Positions 27,145-37,200 of a DNA stretch of 64,000 nt are shown here, in pieces; position 1 is the first letter of the stretch; the number at the start of each line of letters is the position of its first letter. Origin of the DNA: Piromyces finnis (lineage: Eukaryota > Neocallimastigomycota > Neocallimastigomycetes > Neocallimastigales > Neocallimastigaceae); NCBI GenBank assembly GCA_002104945.1, contig MCFH01000019.1:528501-592500 (forward strand). Reading direction: 5' to 3'. The translations under genes were made by a program, and so were the position numbers. Below the pieces are notes generated by a model. It was not told the DNA's origin and did no database searches. It saw only the letters and a list, made by a program, of their open reading frames with translations.

Positions 27145-27960
27145 AAATATGATTTTTTTTTTAGACTAGGAAAAGAATACACTTCTTCTTGTATTTATTT
27201 ATTTAATTTGAAATATTACATTATATTAGGTGATAATACATATTGATATAATAAATGATAAATAAAAATAATAAAATATATATATATAAATATAAATAAA
27301 AAAATAAAATAAAATAATTATTAAAGTTGCATAAAAGTTCAATAAACTCTGTAATTCGTACTGTGTGGGATTAAATAAAAAAGAAAAGTAACATCAGGTA
27401 GAATAGTGTGGTGTCCACTAAACTCTCCCATGAGTTCATAATGTTTTCATTCGAAGAACTGTAAAGCTATTCATTCAAATATCTTTGTTCCGCCTTATCG
27501 ATTTGTAGCTCATCATCAGCTAAAGTTCCACCAAGAAGGAACGTAAAAATATAATTATAAATTGTTTTTCTTACTTCCATTTCAAGGAGTAAGTGATGAA
27601 TTGATTATTTGAATTTATTTTGAAAAAAAAAGGGTAAAAAGATCGTCAAGAAAGTTAAGTGAAGAAGTTTTGTATTCAGAGAATGCAGAACACCTCTAAA
27701 ATCCAATGATATAAAAATTGCTCATCATATCCGTAACATGGACAAACACGAGGACAGTCAGGGGTAACTCTATTACTGGCAATAGCAATTATGGTAGTAT
27801 TTTCATAACCGCATCGAATACGAATAATCCAAGTAATTCCTAAAATTTAAGTGAGGTTTGTTGAGACCGATAGGCATTAGGCGATTTAAATTAAGAAATT
27901 TATTGTTAGTATATCTGAGGGCTTTACTTCCATTATTTAGGCTACTTTTTTTTTTTTTAA
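27145..27960 (+). repeat. Dispersed ~1-kb repeat, copy 2 (tandem to copy 1)
   Basis: Same block order as copy 1, offset by roughly 1.0 kb. It includes TTCATAACCGCA and GTATATCTGAGGG near the right end and CACCAAGAAGGAACG near the centre. It retains more G/C than copy 1, for example around 27690-27790, so it may be the less decayed copy. Confidence 0.7.
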
Positions 27961-28197
27961 CGGCATCAAATACTTTTAAACTTTATTATTAATTTAATTA
28001 AAATTATAATACATATAATAAAAAAATAAAATTAAAAATAAAAATAAAAAAATATGTTTAAATAAATACAAATGAATAAAAATTGGGTATAATGTATTCT
28101 AGTAATTTTAATTAAAGTAAGAAAGCCACTATTCTACTAAAGTATAATAATTGTATTTGACTTCTAATGGGACACCGAGCCAAAAATCAAAATTTTG

Positions 28198-28635
28198 TTA
28201 TGAAATAAAATTATGATTTGCATTAGTTGCACTGGCCCTTCTGGCCTGTCTTACTGTTTCTTCAGCATTGACGTTCTTGGATGCTGCTTCAAACCTTTTG
28301 AACATTGACCGTTGCTGACCAATAGCAAAAGGCATGATTTTGGTTAGAAATTCCGCAGTTACCATCAAGAATGGTGTTCCTTCATTAGTGCCAGATTGAA
28401 TCTGACACTTGCAAAGTTCTTTCTATTCCCTTGAATTGCAATTGATATTAGTAAAACTTCTTCCCCCAAGAAGGAATTTAAATATTTTATTGCCCACATT
28501 ATAATAATCATACACATTAATATCCACCGGATTATTAGAACTATTACTATTATTAATTAAATTACTATCTATTGTTATCATTACTAATATTATTATTTCT
28601 ACTACTACTATTGTTATTATTACTATTGTTACCAT
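28198..28635 (-). pseudogene. Unrecognised protein remnant with Asn-rich head and one internal stop
   Basis: A minus-strand frame runs from about 28635 to the stop at 28198-28200 with a single TAG at 28423-28425. It starts in an Asn/Ser-rich tract derived from AAT-type repeats (SNLINNSNSSNNPVDINVYD), passes KIFKFLLGGRSFTNINCN, and after the stop reads KELCKCQIQSGTNEGTPFLM, AEFLTKIMPFAIGQQRSMFK and AASKNVNAEETVRQARRASA. Codon use and residue mix look protein-like and GC content is above background. I do not recognise the family; a gag-like product of the neighbouring transposon debris is one option. It abuts the truncated 3' end of the LINE RT at about 28640, so its true start is lost. Confidence 0.45.
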
Positions 28636-28643
28636 TATTATTA

Positions 28644-29127
28644 CTATAAAGGAATAGGAATATTAGGATTTCTTAAGAATTTACAGACTGAAAAAAGTCC
28701 TTTCAAAACCTTGTTATTAAGAATTTTAATAACTGGTTTAAGGGACAAATTCTTATCAAATAAAACACCAAGATAAGTGTGGCAATCAGTAGTTGGAATG
28801 GGTTGTCCTGCTAAGTAGAATGTTGGATCTTTCTTGTTCTGATATTCAACTGATTCAGGACGAATCACCATCGTTGAACATTTCTAGATATCAAATTCCA
28901 TTTCATTATACAAAATTAATTCTTCTTTGCATTTTTTTTAAGCATCCTCTTGATGGAGCACAAATAACTATATCATCTGCAAAAAGTCCACCACTGCATC
29001 GAGTGCCACCTAAACTGACTCTGAGGTCTTCACACTCTTTAAATATATTATTAATAAAGAGATTAAAAGGAGTAGGAGAAAATGGGCAACCTTGACGGAC
29101 TCCTTTCTTCACATCAAACATGAAATG
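28644..29127 (-). pseudogene. LINE reverse transcriptase, 3' half of RT domain (broken)
   Basis: From 29127 leftwards the minus strand reads DVKKGVRQGCPFSPTPFNLF then GGLFADDIVI, which are RT motifs B and C with the catalytic FADD. A frameshift at about 28900 follows, then KCSTMVIRPESVEYQ, TYLGVLFDKNLS and LNNKVLKGLFSVCKFLRNP, typical of the thumb region of LINE-type RT. An in-frame TAG precedes KCST. The frame ends at 28644 where sequence changes to the Asn-rich pseudogene; the second copy of this LINE (58671-58957) continues further, so this end is a truncation. Confidence 0.85.
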
Positions 29128-29129
29128 AA

Positions 29130-29552
29130 TCCAGTATTGTTTCTATTCCTAAGAAGGGTAATTTGACAAATTGTGATAACTACCATGGTATATCACTTAT
29201 CAATAATGGTAGTAAGTTGATTTCAAAAATTGTCATCACTAGAATCTCAGAATATGGTCTTAAGAATAATTTCATTAGACCTGAACAATTTGGTTTTCGA
29301 AAAAAAGGAAGAAAGTATCAGTCTTTTCATTTCAATCCAAAAAATATGTCGTAGACGTCAATTAGATAATAAAGAGACATATTTAGCTTTTTTAAATCTC
29401 AGGAAAGCCTACAATTCAGTCCCAATCGGTAATATTCTCCATAAATTAGATTGTTTAGGAATCCGAGGTAAGAGTTTACAATTCATCAAAAATTTATATT
29501 TAACATCTAAGGCTAACGTCAAATTAGATGGACAATTCTTGAAATCTAATTT
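29130..29552 (+). pseudogene. LINE reverse transcriptase, 5' half of RT domain, inverted
   Basis: On the plus strand the sequence reads SSIVSIPKKGNLTN, NYHGISLINNGSKLISKIVI and IRPEQFGFRKK. After a one-base slip in an A-run near 29305 it continues LDNKETYLAFLNLRKAYNSV (RT motif A region with LRKAYNS where functional elements have an Asp) and NLYLTSKANVKLDGQFLKS. These are the RT motifs that should directly precede DVKKGVRQGCP, which lies on the opposite strand at 29127. The segment is therefore inverted relative to the rest of the element. Confidence 0.88.
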
Positions 29553-29618
29553 GCATGATCAACATAGATGTTGTGATGACTATGAGGCATATAAACATTT
29601 CCAATCGAGCATTTAAAT

Positions 29619-30359
29619 CTATTCCAAAGGACTAAAAGTATAAATAGAAATAATATACTTTCCAGAGAAGTTTTCAAGTGAAGCTTGACCCGAATTATGA
29701 AAACCTAAATATAAGCCTCTCGTTCCAGGAACCGACTCATCAGCTTTCTTGAAAAAGTGTCTATAGTTTCGCAAAGTAACACGACAAGGATACTTTGTAT
29801 TTGATCCAGAACCATTACCAGTTTCTTGGAGACATAAAAATAATGGTTTAAAGGTAGCTGTGAAATAGCCAATACTATCTCTCTTTTCGTGATTCCACCC
29901 ATTGGTGTTCCAACTAAGACAAAACGAAAAGTTATCAGGCTTGTTGGATGAGGAAGAATTGTTGCTATTATTATTAAAGTCATCATTATTAATGGATGAT
30001 GCATCAGAGGAATAAGTTGAACTATGACTAGATGACTGTGAAACTGAAGAACTATCAATTATTGAGTTGTTATCAAAGTTGATAGAACTATCGGAATTAA
30101 TTGTTGAATGTTGAGATTGAAATTGTGTTTGCTGTAGATCTGGAATATTTTCATGATGGGGAACTTGTTGAAGATTTTGTTGAAGATCTTGTTGAAGATC
30201 GGATTGTTGATGAGATTGTTGAACTGATTGTTGAACTGATTGTTGATGAGATAGTTGAACTGATTGTTGAATTGCTTGTTGAATTGATTGTTGATGTTTA
30301 TTAGAAACTAAAAATTTTACGTTTGAGTGTGGAAAAAGTGTATTTGTGATTCCTTCTAC
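29619..30359 (-). pseudogene. LINE Gln/Ser-rich linker plus N-terminal AP-like endonuclease (truncated)
   Basis: An open frame of 246 codons without any Met runs from 30359 to the TAG at 29619-29621. It begins GITNTLFPHSNVKFLVSNKH, continues with a HQQSxQQ-type Gln repeat and a Ser/Asn-rich stretch, then enters the endonuclease/exonuclease/phosphatase fold: FSFCLSWNTNGWNHEKRDSI, PLFLCLQETGNGS (with the metal-binding Glu of QETG) and GTRGLYLGFHNSG. After the stop another frame offers SIGNVYMPH, so a frameshift near 29630 is likely. The C-terminal two thirds of the endonuclease, with its catalytic His, are missing. This is the nicking enzyme domain of a non-LTR retrotransposon. Confidence 0.82.
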
Positions 30360-30673
30360 CTACGAGCTGAAAAGGAAATTGAGGTAACTGAAAGTTTCTA
30401 CTTTAACATGTGTAAGATTTTAATACAATCTTTCGATGAACCATGAACCTTGACTAAGAAAAAGTGATCATTGAAAGTCTGAAAATATTTAACACTAATA
30501 ACTGAATTAAATTGATCTTCCAGAATAACCTCGAGTTTTTCCCATAGCATATTAACTGATCATGATCGAATACCACGGATAAAGAAGGAGCGAATATCAT
30601 CTAAGGAGATACCATAAGACCGGGTACCACGTCTGATATAATTCTTATCTTTAATATAAAGGACGACTGACAT
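30356..30673 (-). pseudogene. LINE ORF1-like / 5' coding remnant
   Basis: An ATG at 30673 opens MSVVLYIKDKNYIRRGTRSY and continues GISLDDIRSFFIRGIRS, then a TGA (30560-30562), LWEKLEVILEDQFNSVISVK and FNDHFFLVKVHGSSKDCIKI, ending with TAG codons. The product is likely the nucleic-acid-binding ORF1/gag-like part of the same LINE, since it directly precedes the linker-endonuclease frame. Function is inferred only from position; no zinc knuckle is visible. The element's 5' end is probably just right of 30673, before the poly-A-rich sequence at 30690. Confidence 0.6.
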
Positions 30674-30677
30674 GATA

Positions 30678-33600
30678 ATTAATTCTAATTAAAAAAAAAT
30701 ATTGAATATAAAATAAATACTAATAAAAATTATATAATATTGTGATGTCTTTAAAATATTCTTTTTTTTTTTTTTTCTTAATATCACTTGTATTATTCAA
30801 AAAAAAAAAAAAAAAAGAGAAAAGAAAAAAGTTAATCAATCAATTAAATTAAAACTCTTTATTATAAATATAACGTATATGGGAAAAAAAATCTGTCTTT
30901 ATCTTCTTAAAAGTACTGGGTAGTACAAAAATTGTTACGATGCTTTGATTAAAATTTCTTTTTTTTTTTTTTTGAATTCTAGTTGTAAGTTTTCTTTAAA
31001 AATTCTAGTTTTGATTTGTTGTTAGTAAATTCGATTCGCTTTTTGACACTAAAATTATTTGACTTTAACTTTCATTAAATATTTAAATTGGTAAAAAAAA
31101 AAATTTTTGAATCAAAAATGTCGATACCAGAAAGCTTATGAATAGTATTTTTACATGATGTAGAGTGAATCCATCTCTTACAAGAAATAATATAACAATA
31201 GCTACATGAATATAAAAATACAATGCAAATGCTAAAGTTGACTACATTAGATTCTTACAAGAGAAGAGTAGTACTACATGAATACATGAATAAAAGAAAA
31301 AATATAGCAACAAAATGTATTACTCTTCTAATTAAATACTCTACAAACTTACCTGAATACCAAACATTCAACTTATTCATCAAATACTTAAATTCGATGG
31401 ATAAATGTTTTTTAATTGCTCAGTACCATGAGCTTAGTCCTAATAATATTTCCAAATAAAGACTAACCAAGCATCCATTGCACAATACTTGGATTTTTTT
31501 TCTATTCTCTCAGTACCATGAGCATGAGTAGAGCCCTTTGAGAAACTTCATTTATTAAATAAATGAAGGCACGTTCCCAAGAGGGAATTTAGGCTACTAT
31601 TATTCCAATAATTCAAACTTTTTTACAAAAAGTAAATTTCGTTCCTGTACAAAAACATTGTTAATATTATAAAGATTTTTAGGGTGAAAGTTATTGATAC
31701 ACTATGGTGTTAATTAAATTCTACGAATGATGTTGTTTTTTTTTTTTTTTTTTTTTTATTGGATATCATAAAAAATTTTAAAGTGTAAAGAAGATGAAAT
31801 GAATGATTACATTCTTTGAAACCAATAGGAAAGTAATTGGTGGGAAAATTTATTTTAGTAAGAAAAATCAAGAGATCCGTCTATACGTGAAACATGAATC
31901 CCCCTCCTCCCCCCCCCCCGGATGAACTGTAAAGCTGTTCATTTAAATGTTGTTGTTCCACCTTATTGATATACAATTCATCATAAAGTTCTACCAAGAA
32001 GGAATGTATGAATCCTATCTAAAAAAGTTTTCTTTTTTTAACTCAATACACATTGTTACACCTCCTATTACCATGATTTCTTTCTTTAACAATTAATAAA
32101 CCATTGTTAATATAATACCTTTAATACAAACACTTTAAATAATTCAAGAATTTATATTATAAAAAAGAAAAAATAAATATATAGATTATAAAATTTTTTT
32201 ATTTATTTTATTTTATTTTATTTTATTTTTAAAATATATATTTATTTATTTGTCTTTTTTTGTTTCTTTGTTTTTTGTTTTTTGTTTTTTTTTGTTTTGT
32301 TTTGTTTTGTTTTTTGTTATATATATATATATATATTTGATTAAATATGATTCTGTGTATAAATTTTTTTGAACTTTTAAAAAAAGTTTAAAAGACAGAA
32401 TTTAATTTTTGTTTGCTTTTTTTTATTATTTTGTTATTTTGTTTATTGTTATTTTGTTTATATTTCAGTTTTTTTTTTTTTTTTTTTTTGGTTTTTTTTT
32501 TTTTTTTCTTGAATTTTTGTATTTATTTCACTATTATAATAGAAATAGATAGGGATTAATAATAATATATTGATAATAAAAAAAAAATGGATCTATAGGA
32601 TTTAAAATAGCATGAAAGAAAGAAGAAAAATAAAAAAAAGTAGAATAACATTTTTTATTAATATTAAAAGTTGAATTTAATAATAATTTATAAAGTTTAA
32701 TAATGATACTTTTTCTTTTTTTCTTTCTTTCTTTTTTCTTTAATATTGAAAGTAAAAATAAAAAAATATTATTGTAATCATTATAAAATATATTGTTTAT
32801 TTGAATTTGCTATTGATATTGTGCTTTTATTTTGAAATTGATTTTTGTTTTATTTTTTGTTTTTTATTTTTGTATATATTACTTTATTTTTTATTTTGTT
32901 GTATATTGTTTTATTATTATTATTGCTTTGTTTTGTTTTGTTGTGTTGGGTATTTTTTTGTTTGATTTTTTTTTTTTTTTTTAATTATTTTGCTTTGTTT
33001 TGCTTTTTAATCGAAATTTATTCCTTTCTTTTTTTTTTTTTAATCGATTGCCATTTTAGGTTTCATTGTTTGTGTTTGGTTTATGTTTTTTGTAATAAAT
33101 TTTTAAAATTTTAATAACCAAAAGAATATCAAAAAAAAGTTGTTTTTTTTTTTTTAAACCACATTTATATTTCAAACTATATAAAATTTGAAAAGTTTTA
33201 ATGCTTAATAAAAATCATAAAGAAGAAAAATAAAACTAAAAAAAAAAAAAAAAAAAAATGCTTTCCTTTTTTTTTTATTTTGATTTTATAAAAAAAATAT
33301 CAGTTTATTTAAATTTTATTTATATATTATGGTTTTAATTATTAATAAAAAAAAAACACCATTTTTTGTTTTCTTTTTAGACTTTGTTTTTTTTCTTTTT
33401 TGTTTTGTTTTGTTTTTTTTTTTTTTTTTTTTTTTTTTTGGAAATATTTTTTTCTTTAAAAGAATTAATTAAAACATATACTTTACAAATGATAATTTAT
33501 AAAATATAAACGTCATTATTTTTTTTTTTTAATTTTGAAATAGAAAAAAAAATAAGATACTTTTTTTAAATTATTAATATTCCTTTGAATACTTTTTTTT

Positions 33601-34223
33601 TTTTTTTTTGGTGCTAATGAAATATACAAATACCATGTATTTATATATCTTTTACTGATTCTTATTAAAATTTCTTAATATTATATAATTATTAATATTG
33701 TTTTTATTTAAAGAAAAAAACTTTTTTTTACAGAAAAAAAATTTTTCGCCGGATTGACTTTTGAAATTTTGTCAATACTTTTGTTTTTTTTTTGTTTGTT
33801 TGTTTGTTTTTTTTTGTTTTGTTTATCTTGGATTTTTAAAGTTTTTTTTTTTTGTAAAACTTCTTCTTGATTAATATTGTAATAATCTGTTTCGAAATAA
33901 ATATTTCAAAAATAAAACAATATATTACATTATTAATGAGAATTTCTTTTGCTTGTTTATCTGTTTCTTTTGTTGTTTTTATTTAAATTTGTTTATTTAA
34001 TGCGACAGAAAATTTAGTGATTTGCCCTGTCCAAAGTTGTTTTTTTTTTTTATCATTATTTATTTTGAGTTGGATTTTTTTTAAGCTTGACTTCTTTTTC
34101 TTCTTACTGCTCTCAGAAGAAAAAAATTCTAAAATCCTTATTTTTTATTCTAAACGTTTTTTATTTAAAAAAAAATGAAATGAAACAAAAATTTTAATGA
34201 GGATGAATGATGATAACTACCTA
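30678..34223. other. Intergenic; repeat fragments, then strongly T-rich tract
   Basis: No supported gene. At 31546-31568 there is an 11-bp palindrome with a 1-nt loop (CTTCATTTATT / AATAAATGAAG). The phrase CTCAGTACCATGAGC occurs twice, near 31420 and 31509. A third copy of the dispersed repeat follows at 31840-32020. From about 32180 to 34200 the plus strand is extremely T-rich (TTTTG arrays near 32280-32320 and 33395-33440), downstream of the minus-strand cyclin gene. The open frame at 31223-31459 lacks any recognisable motif. Confidence 0.5.
31840..32020 (+). repeat. Dispersed ~1-kb repeat, copy 3 (partial) with a C-run
   Basis: TCAAGAGATCC, TATACGTGAAACATGA, AACTGTAAAGCTGTTCATT, TTCCACCTTATTGAT and CACCAAGAAGGAA-like blocks match the centre of copies 1 and 2. 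In place of the short GAGACCTCGAT of copy 1 it holds C5-T-C2-T-C11-GG at 31900-31921, by far the longest C tract in the window. Confidence 0.75.
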
Positions 34224-37200
34224 CTATACAGCGGAGGCTTGTTGTTTTATGGATAAAGATTGGAATTCATTATTAGACTTTTGCTGATAATCATTTGTGT
34301 TTCTTTTAACCATAGTAATAACTTGTTCGAAAAATACCCTTATTTTACTTTCCATATTATTGATGACAGAATTAAAGATATAATTCTTATAATTATTACT
34401 ATTTAATTTCTTGTAGTATTCTTGATTTACCATTGCCTTTGAAAGTTTATCTAATACACTAGTAGTAATGTACAAGGAAAGATCTTTACCAAAAGAAGAA
34501 CAATTTCGTTTAACAAATACATCAAAGTTATTATATTCTTCCATACTAATATGAATATTATATTGTAGTACACATAATATATAAAATTCATATTGATTAA
34601 ATTGTTTCATGGTCATATTTGGATTTTTATAATCTTTAAGGAAAAAGGTGTATATAAAGTACCAGGACTTGTTTTTATAATTATATTCACATGTATCAAT
34701 GGTATACTTATGGCTAATAATGAGACATATTATGAAAAGAAGATAACTATCAATAACAACGTTACGATTCCTTTCATTCATGGAAGAACTTGGGAATATT
34801 GGAAGATCACTATTAATGCGACGCTTACTTCTAAATTCACTAGAAGCATGATCTTCTTCCTTCTTCGGTGAATCGTCTAACTCCATATGTTCACCAGATT
34901 CATCTTTATTTTGGGTGGAAACACGTTCAATATATTCGCTAAATATTTTGTCAACACATTGTCCAAATTCATCATCACGAACTAATTGACTAAAGTTACG
35001 AACAATCTTGTAACGATCAGCAGCACTTTCATAGTCCATTGTTTCAATGAAACGAACATAGAGAATTAAGGCTGAAATACAAGATGTAATAGGAGTGATG
35101 TTCTTGACAATAACAAAGACAACAATCTTGGATATACTTATGAAACTATCCACGTTATAGGAAATATGACGAGAATGTTCAGAAAACATCGCACATATAA
35201 TGGCAAAAACCATACTGAAACGTAAAATGAAACCATAGAAACTAAATTCTTTACCAAAGAGCTCTGTTAATTCTCTTATTTCTTCTGGTGAAGTCACCTC
35301 TCCACCATGAGATTCTAAGTAGGAAAGAATTTTTCTTTCATAACCAATTCTTTCCTTGATTTTACGACGACTTTCTTCTGCACGATGTAGACGTTGCATT
35401 GTTTTTGGATCATCCTTATATTCCTTATGTTTCTCATACTTGTCATAACCTTTACGACTTTCAAATGATGTATTTTCCATAATTTTAGCCATATTCTTCG
35501 CAGTAGTTGAGGTATTAGCTACTGCTTCTTGTAGTGAGGAATTGGAAAAGGTGGATGTATTTGCTGGTTTGGATTCCATGTCTAAGGAATGATAAGATGG
35601 GTCACGATGTGAATTGCTCTTGTTAAGATCCATCTTTGAAGACGACTTTGAATCAATAATAGATTGTCCTGGAGTTTTTAAGGCATGGGTGGACTTGGTA
35701 TCATTGCCATACATGTTATAATTCTTTAAAAAGGTTTCATTCATCGTGCTCTTACTACTCTTACTACTATTGCTTTTTGCAATACGGGACTCGGCATCCA
35801 TACTATAGGATTTTTCAAAGGAAGTAGATTGGTCCATGGCTAAGGTAGCACAACTTTCAGAACGTTTATCAGAAAATCCAGATACATTAGGATTTATACT
35901 GAGCTTTCCAGAGGTGGAAGAATAACGTGAATAATTATTCAATGTACTCATAGAACAATTACCACCACTCAAGGTTTGAGCATCGGATATGGTAGAAGAA
36001 GCTGTAGAGTCTTCACTTTCTGAGGTAAATTTATTCATAAATGATTCAACCGTTTCCAAATCAATAGCGATATCATCATTACTAACATGAGTACGAGCAA
36101 AATCAAAACATCTTTTGCAACATTCATGATCAGTACAATATTTACAATATTTATTGCAATCACGACATGAACGGTTGGAATAAATTTCTGCTACGGTTTC
36201 AACGACAGTTTCCTTATGACAGCTATGATGACAAAGAGTACATTCCGATGGAAGTAAAATATAACTTTCAATTTTACCATTCTTTAATACCAAGTGAATA
36301 CAATACTTACAAAATGTTTGATGATTATCGCCATCAATAGGAGAACAAGGTGGAGAGTAGTATGGATCAGATTGGGAAGTCATATAGGAACTTTGGGAGC
36401 TATTATTGGTCACGCTTTCACCATTATTATTAATGCTTGGAATGGAATTCAAATTACTTATTGAATTATTATTAAAGATGGTACCGTTACCCTTAGCAAT
36501 AACTACAGAAGGCCCATCTATATTCATTGGTGTAGATGCCGTTGAGTTAGTTTCAGAATCTTTGACACTTGGACTACGTTCTGGCTTTTTACTCATTTCC
36601 TTGATATTATTGTAGAGTTCCTTACGAAGGAAATTAATATAAAACAAAAAGAGTTCTTCTTCTCTTTCCGGACTATAACGCATCTTTTCCGGTTCAGCAA
36701 CAATAGTTCTAGAAGTTGTGTTAGCAATGGTAGAGAGTGTGGTATCATTTTCATGATCATGATCATGATGGCATTCCTTTATTGGAGAGGAGTAAGGATG
36801 ACTAGAGTTTCTACTCACCACTGCAGAATTATCCATAACACTTCCTACCATATTATTAATTGGAACCACCATACTCTCATTGGTATAGGAAGATACGGTA
36901 GAATTATTACGCATACTGTACATACTATTCCATTTATTAACATTGATAACTTGTTTTTTTGCCGGTGGTTCTTCACCATTAACATCTCCATGAGAATTAT
37001 AATTTACACTACCATAACGATCAGTAGTTCCTTTTCTTCCTATTGGATCTTGCATAGCATAATTCATATTACGACATAAGTTATTCATATCTGAAGAAGC
37101 TGTTTTTACCCTATTGTAATCATATCCATATTTTTGTTTCATCACCTCATCATAGTTATCACCATAAGATCTCATTCGAATGTTTTGTTTACCCTCTTCA

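Noticed and set aside
31223-31459. 78-codon frame with ATG
   Set aside because: Mixed composition but no motif, no homologous copy in the window and surrounded by repeat debris; not strong enough to call a gene.
36406-37079. Plus-strand frames of 69 and 108 codons
   Set aside because: Antisense shadows of the Asn/Ser-rich region of the cyclin-like gene.
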